This document shows, piece by piece, positions 6,806 to 10,247 of a stretch of 10,247 nucleotides of DNA. Source of the DNA: an uncultured delta proteobacterium (GTDB lineage: Bacteria; Myxococcota_A; Polyangia; Polyangiales; Ga0077539); contig CAIOSS010000730.1 in the NCBI GenBank assembly GCA_903860995.1, positions 1-10,247 of the forward strand, in the 5' to 3' direction. The stretch's first letter is position 1; each line of letters opens with the position of its first letter. The notes beneath the pieces are model-generated. The model did not search any database. It was given only the letters and a program-made list of their open reading frames with translations, and was not told where the DNA came from. The position numbers and the translations under genes were made by a program.

Positions 6806-8144
6806 CCGACGCGAGGCCCTGGCGGGCGTCGCTTCCGACGGGACCACCCATGCGGGGTTGTGGTTCGACGCGATGCTCGCGGCGCTGCCAGTGAAGAAGC
6901 GCGAGGGCCAGGACGGCGACCACGATGAAGACGACGCGGGCCTGCTGCGTGAGCACCTGGAGGGGCTGTCGGGAAGGGGCGTTCCCGAGGGATACGCGAA
7001 GGCCGTGGAGGCGCGGGAGCAGGCCCTACGCGACTGGCCTGGGAGCGTCGAGGGCTCGAGGACGCGGGTGTACGAGGCGAAGGCCGAGGGCCGGATGGTC
7101 GTCGGACTGGGCGCGGCGTCGCTGATGGAGACCAACCTGGCGCTGCATCGAACCTGGGGGGTGCCGTTCATTCCCGGGAGCGCGTTGAAGGGCCTCGCGT
7201 CGAGCACCGCGCATCGCTCGGCGGATGCTGACTGGCAGCGCGCGGAAACCGGCGAGGCGGGCGGGAAGCACGCGAAGGTGATGTTCGGCGACACGACCTC
7301 TGCGGGCGTGGTGACCTTCCACGATGCGTGGTGGGTGCCGGCGGGGATGACGGTGCTCCCCATCAACCTCGATGTGATGACGGTGCACCACGCGGACTAC
7401 TACATGAAGGGCGCCGTCCCCGCGGACTGGGACTCGCCCAACCCGGTGGCCTTCGTGACGTCGCGGGGAACCTACCTCGTGGCGCTGTCGGGACCGGAAG
7501 CCTGGGTGGATCTGGCGGCTCAGTGGCTGGAGCTGGGTCTGGCGCGCGATGGCATCGGGGCGAAGACGCGCGCGGGCTACGGCCGGATGTCCCTCGCGCC
7601 GAAGCGCACGCCGCAGGAGAACGCGGCGAAGGCTGCGACAGACCTGGTGCGGGGTATCGCGGGTCGCTATGTGGGCGCGAGCAACCGTCGGGAGATCGTG
7701 ACGGCGCTCCTCGCTGCTCAAGCGAAGGGGGTCGACGCGGGGGTGATCGAGGCCGAGTGTCGGGCGCTCTACGCCAGGGGCGAAGGCCCGTGGAGGGATT
7801 GGCTGAAAGATCCGGCGCGCACGGAGGAGGAGAGTGCCCTGTTTGGATGGAGAACGAGCGTCGGCGCCACTGAGTCGAGCGAGGTGACGAAGAAGACCGA
7901 CGTGATCGACGAACTCCCCTGGACTGCGGCGCAGGGATGGATCGCGAAGGACAAGAAGAACCGCGACACACTCTACGTGCGTGCCGGAGGGAAGAAGCCA
8001 CTCGAGCGCCAGACGAAGGACGTGCGGTTCGAAGGCGGGGTTCGGACCGCGCTCGCGACAAGCGCAGAGGAACGGACAGTGGACGTCGAGGTTCAGTTGC
8101 GAAACGGCGACAAGGTGATGGCCGTACGTGGGGGCACGGCATGA
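6792..8144 (+). CDS. cmr6: Cmr6, Cas7-like RAMP subunit with a C-terminal extension
   Basis: RAMP subunit located next to Cmr1 at the distal end of the Cmr complex. The core lies at about 100-270: GLGAASLMETNLALHRTWG (105-123), VPFIPGSALKGLA (124-136), DWDSPNPVAFVT (212-223) and ARDGIGAKTRAGYGRM (251-266), all typical of Cmr6. An acidic patch (DGDHDEDD, 41-48) lies in the N-terminal part. The protein has 450 residues, longer than most Cmr6 proteins I know of. The extra part is a helical region (about 275-345), a linker, and a possible small beta-rich domain at about 375-446 (GWIAKDKKNRDTLYVRAGG, then VDVEVQLRNGDKVMAV). That last part could be an OB-like nucleic-acid-binding domain, but this is a guess from its alternating strand pattern. 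The start overlaps cmr5 by 14 bases, with AGGGG at 6783-6787 just upstream. The stop overlaps the CARF-HEPN gene by four bases. Confidence 0.92.
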   Translation: MALDSRREALAGVASDGTTHAGLWFDAMLAALPVKKREGQDGDHDEDDAGLLREHLEGLSGRGVPEGYAKAVEAREQALRDWPGSVEGSRTRVYEAKAEGRMVVGLGAASLMETNLALHRTWGVPFIPGSALKGLASSTAHRSADADWQRAETGEAGGKHAKVMFGDTTSAGVVTFHDAWWVPAGMTVLPINLDVMTVHHADYYMKGAVPADWDSPNPVAFVTSRGTYLVALSGPEAWVDLAAQWLELGLARDGIGAKTRAGYGRMSLAPKRTPQENAAKAATDLVRGIAGRYVGASNRREIVTALLAAQAKGVDAGVIEAECRALYARGEGPWRDWLKDPARTEEESALFGWRTSVGATESSEVTKKTDVIDELPWTAAQGWIAKDKKNRDTLYVRAGGKKPLERQTKDVRFEGGVRTALATSAEERTVDVEVQLRNGDKVMAVRGGTA

Positions 8145-9508
8145 GGCGGCTGGTGTCGTTTCTGGGTCTGGGTCCGCTGAAGTCGGAGCCACCGCACTAC
8201 ACCCCCACCCGCTACAGTTGGGATGGCGTCATCTCGGAAGAGACGCCGCTGGTCGAGCGGGCGATTCTCGACCTGCTGGGCCCGTTCGACTCGATCGTGG
8301 TTCTCGGTACGCCCGAGGTAAAGGCCCGATGGGTCGACACCGGCCTGCTCGAAGAAAAGCTCGGGACCCGTCCACGGTTCGAGGATTTTCGTTGGTCCGA
8401 GGGGGCAGAACAGTGGGCGATCTTCTCCCTGGTTCGGCGGGCGCTCTCCCGTGAGGCGGATGCCGGGTGGTGCGAGACCGAGGCGCCCTCGGAGATCGTC
8501 TTCGATGTGACCCACGGCTTTCGGGGGCAGATGCTGCTCGGCCTCGCGGCGCTCAACTTCACCCTCTCGGAGTGGGCCCAGCAGGCCGAGGCACCGACGC
8601 CCTCGGTTCGTCTTGTTTACGGCGCCTTCGAGGCCGCGACCGACGGCGTCGCGCCGCTCTGGGACCTCACCCAGTTCGTCGCCGTCTCCCAATGGAACGA
8701 TGCGATCCAGGCGCTGGTGCGCTTCGGTCGCGCGGACGACCTGGAGCGGCTCGGCCTCCGTGAGTCACAGCAGCTCCGCGCCGTGGTCGGTCGGCCTGTC
8801 GATGTGGCTTCGCAGAAGCGTGCAGGAATCGCTCAGCGCTTCGGCAAGCTCGCCCGACAATTCGCCGATGACCTCTCCCTCGCCCGCTTCCCGGCGTTGA
8901 TCGAGTCGAACCGCGCGGGCTCGGTCGCAGATCTTCGCGCTTTCCTCGCTAGCGCAGACCGCGCCGAGCTCGTCGGTCAGCTGCCACTCCTGCAAACCGC
9001 CCTGTCGCGGCTCGATGCGATGGTGAAGCCGCTTCAGGCCGATCGACTGGAGTCAACTGCAGGACTGACCGCTCTCACCCATCTCGCGGAGCTGTATCAA
9101 CGACTCCATCGGTTCTCGGAGCAGGTCGCGGTGGTGCGAGAGGCGGCGATCACCGCCGTCGGCGTCGCGACCGGACGGAGTCCCGTTCCCCAGGTGGGCA
9201 CGAACGGGTATGCGGCAGCCCGCGACGGTCTGGAGGAATTCGCGAAGGAACTCGGCAGGGCGCGTCAGGGAGTCTTCAAGGCATTCGGAGGAGACGTCGA
9301 ACGCAAGGCCCAGCTGCGCGCCATGCTCGAAGGGCGTGCGCTGGCCCCATCCGACCAGCTTCTAGGCGGGCTTGAGCTGTTTGCGGGCGCCTTCAAGCCT
9401 CGCAACGACATCCACCACGGCGGCCTCGGAGAGGGACCCTCCGGGGCGTCCACCCTACGCACGAAGCTGGAAGAGGTGACCCGCGCCTTCGTAGCACTCG
9501 TTCGTTGA
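8141..9508 (+). CDS. CARF-HEPN ribonuclease, DxTHG/TM1812 (Csx1/Csx2-like) family
   Basis: Predicted cyclic-oligoadenylate-activated RNase and the likely effector of this locus. The 455-residue protein has an N-terminal CARF domain (about 1-190): MRRLVSFLGLGPL opens the Rossmann fold, DVTHGFR (122-128) is the diagnostic DxTHG motif, and LVYGAFEA (158-165) matches the family's '(Y)YGAxEA' strand. The rest is helical and ends in a HEPN domain with RNDIHH (421-426), an R-X4-H catalytic motif with Arg421 and His426 both present. CARF proteins bind the ring made by Cas10 and switch on HEPN RNase activity; whether this one prefers cA4 or cA6 cannot be read here. The start overlaps the cmr6 stop (ATGA), and a G-run at 8130-8134 serves as ribosome binding site, so it is made together with the complex. 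I leave the symbol blank because csx1, csx2 and related names are used inconsistently. Confidence 0.88.
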   Translation: MRRLVSFLGLGPLKSEPPHYTPTRYSWDGVISEETPLVERAILDLLGPFDSIVVLGTPEVKARWVDTGLLEEKLGTRPRFEDFRWSEGAEQWAIFSLVRRALSREADAGWCETEAPSEIVFDVTHGFRGQMLLGLAALNFTLSEWAQQAEAPTPSVRLVYGAFEAATDGVAPLWDLTQFVAVSQWNDAIQALVRFGRADDLERLGLRESQQLRAVVGRPVDVASQKRAGIAQRFGKLARQFADDLSLARFPALIESNRAGSVADLRAFLASADRAELVGQLPLLQTALSRLDAMVKPLQADRLESTAGLTALTHLAELYQRLHRFSEQVAVVREAAITAVGVATGRSPVPQVGTNGYAAARDGLEEFAKELGRARQGVFKAFGGDVERKAQLRAMLEGRALAPSDQLLGGLELFAGAFKPRNDIHHGGLGEGPSGASTLRTKLEEVTRAFVALVR

Positions 9509-9512
9509 GGAG
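9508..9512 (+). promoter_or_regulatory. Ribosome binding site that decides the start of the small 3' gene
   Basis: AGGAG overlaps the stop codon of the CARF-HEPN gene and lies seven bases before GTG at 9520. This is a strong site at ideal spacing and supports GTG 9520 over the TTG at 9505, which has no such site. Confidence 0.65.
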
Positions 9513-9519
9513 CGCCGCC

Positions 9520-9900
9520 GTGCTCCTCAACCTCTCCAACCATCCCCTCTCGACCTGGTCAGCTCCGCAGCGCGACGCCGCCGTCGCTCTAGGCCACGGC
9601 CCGCCCGCCGACTTCCCCGAGTCGATGCCCATCGTCCCGCCGGAGGCGACGACCTCCGAGGTCGCCACGCTCGCCGATCGTGTCGTCGACCGTGCCCGCG
9701 AGTTCGGCGCCGCCGCGGCGCACGTCGCCGGCGAGTTCACGCTCACCGTCGCCCTCGTCCAGCGCCTCGAAGCCGCGGGCATCCCCTGCTACGTCGCGAC
9801 CACCGCCCGCGACGTCGTCGAGCGCGAGGATCCAGCGGGCGGAACACGCCGCGAGAGCGTCTTCCGCTTCGTCGCCTGGCGCCGGTATCCCACCCCCTGA
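9520..9900 (+). CDS. Small 'LLNLSNHP...GEFT' protein, CARF-like, candidate ring nuclease
   Basis: A 126-residue protein starting at GTG, eleven bases after the CARF-HEPN stop. I recognise the pattern as a small conserved family but cannot give an established name. It has an N-terminal hydrophobic strand MLLNLSNHP (1-9), a Trp-Ser-x-x-Gln turn (13-17), FPESMPIVPPEAT (32-44), a helix, then AAHVAGEFTLTVALVQRLEAAGI (66-88), a second strand YVATTAR (91-97) and a C-terminal FRFVAWRRY (115-123). Strand, helix, strand with a conserved GEFT loop suggests a minimal Rossmann/CARF-like domain. Known ring nucleases (Crn1-type proteins, and small families such as Csx15, Csx16 and Csx20) are single small domains of this kind beside type III effectors. 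My inference is that it binds or degrades cyclic oligoadenylate and damps the response. Alternatives are a CARF-like sensor without catalysis or a fold of another role. Codons end mostly in C, unlike cmr2-cmr6. Confidence 0.75.
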   Translation: MLLNLSNHPLSTWSAPQRDAAVALGHGPPADFPESMPIVPPEATTSEVATLADRVVDRAREFGAAAAHVAGEFTLTVALVQRLEAAGIPCYVATTARDVVEREDPAGGTRRESVFRFVAWRRYPTP

Positions 9901-9997
9901 TCGCTTCGGCGTGGTGCGCCACTCCGTCGACCCAACGAGCCCTTCGCCCGCCGCAGCGCTTGTCACGCGCGCCGATCCCCGCGATAGCTCTCCGACC
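9901..9997. other. Short spacer before the last, truncated gene
   Basis: This 97-base interval has no convincing promoter, terminator or repeat. The frame of the following gene stays open through it, with possible GTG starts at 9911 and 9914. Third positions are less G/C-biased here than after 9998, which suggests it is mostly non-coding. Confidence 0.4.
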
Positions 9998-10247
9998 ATG
10001 CCCACGGTGACCGCGGCCCACGAAGTACTCGTCCACAACCTCGGCCACCACGACCTGTGGCTGCTCCTCGACACGGACGGCGATCCGCAAGTCGCGGAGA
10101 TCAAGAACCACAAGACGACCTCCGTCGGGCGGTGGGTCTCCGGGCAGCTGGGCGCCTCGCCCGCCTTTCACGCGATCCCCTGGTCGGCGGGACAGATCCA
10201 GTCGCAACGCTTCGACGCGAGCGATCGGGCCGCCGAGCAGGAGCCCG
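9998..10247 (+). CDS. 5' part of an unidentified gene, possibly a second CARF effector
   Basis: The reading frame from ATG 9998 runs off the window after 83 codons. It starts MPTVTAAHEVLVHNLGHHDL and continues with WLLLDTDGDPQVAEIKNHKT and a segment containing GRWVSGQL. Third positions are overwhelmingly G or C, supporting a real gene. I do not recognise it firmly. The opening strand followed by NLGHHDL resembles the first strand and Gly-loop of several CARF proteins, which often read '(I/V)xNxGxxDL'. With the neighbouring type III genes this makes a second cyclic-oligoadenylate-responsive protein plausible but unproven. No clear ribosome binding site precedes the ATG; GTG 9911 or 9914 are alternative starts. 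It continues on the same strand 97 bases after the small GEFT protein. Confidence 0.6.
   Translation, partial: MPTVTAAHEVLVHNLGHHDLWLLLDTDGDPQVAEIKNHKTTSVGRWVSGQLGASPAFHAIPWSAGQIQSQRFDASDRAAEQEP

Noticed and set aside
5825..7366. 513-codon open frame on the minus strand opposite cmr4, cmr5 and cmr6
   Set aside because: The translation is Ser/Arg/Pro-rich without family features, and it spans three well-identified genes on the other strand.
9505..9519. TTG start for the small GEFT protein
   Set aside because: GTG at 9520 has AGGAG at seven-base spacing and starts the conserved strand directly; the TTG has no ribosome binding site.

Overview
The window is high-GC DNA, with coding regions strongly biased to G or C at codon third positions. 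It contains an almost complete type III-B (Cmr) CRISPR-Cas effector locus, all on the + strand. The base composition fits a high-GC proteobacterium, myxobacterium or actinobacterium. A myxobacterium-like host is my guess; nothing here proves it. No CRISPR array, cas1, cas2 or cas6 lies inside the window, so crRNA supply and spacer acquisition must come from elsewhere or from beyond the edges.

Layout. Positions 1-35 are a degenerate CCGCS pentamer repeat. About 100-150 holds a candidate promoter with nested dyads. A helical protein of unknown function follows (198-890). After an 84-base gap with two small dyads, six cmr genes run head to tail with overlaps or near-contact: cmr2/cas10 (975-2936), cmr3 (2933-4108), cmr1 (4108-5532), cmr4 (5529-6404), cmr5 (6410-6805) and cmr6 (6792-8144). 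A CARF-HEPN ribonuclease of the DxTHG/TM1812 (Csx1/Csx2-like) class overlaps the end of cmr6 (8141-9508). It is followed by a 126-residue protein with a 'LLNLSNHP ... GEFT' pattern (9520-9900), and by the 5' part of another gene that runs off the right edge (9998 onward).

How the parts should work together. Cmr1, 3, 4, 5 and 6 form the RNA-guided backbone, with Cmr4 cutting bound target RNA. Cmr2 has an intact GGDD cyclase but no HD nuclease domain; an in-frame stop just upstream of its start rules out an unannotated N-terminus. The complex should therefore act by cutting target RNA and making cyclic oligoadenylate, not by shredding DNA. The CARF-HEPN protein is the evident receiver and RNase of that signal. 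The small downstream protein has the look of a minimal Rossmann/CARF-like domain and may be a second cyclic-nucleotide handler, possibly a ring nuclease that turns the signal off. The truncated last gene begins with a strand-glycine-loop pattern reminiscent of other CARF proteins and could be a second effector. These last two, the unknown first gene, and the C-terminal extension of Cmr6 are the least explained parts of the window. cmr1 also stands out by lower third-position GC than cmr3 beside it.
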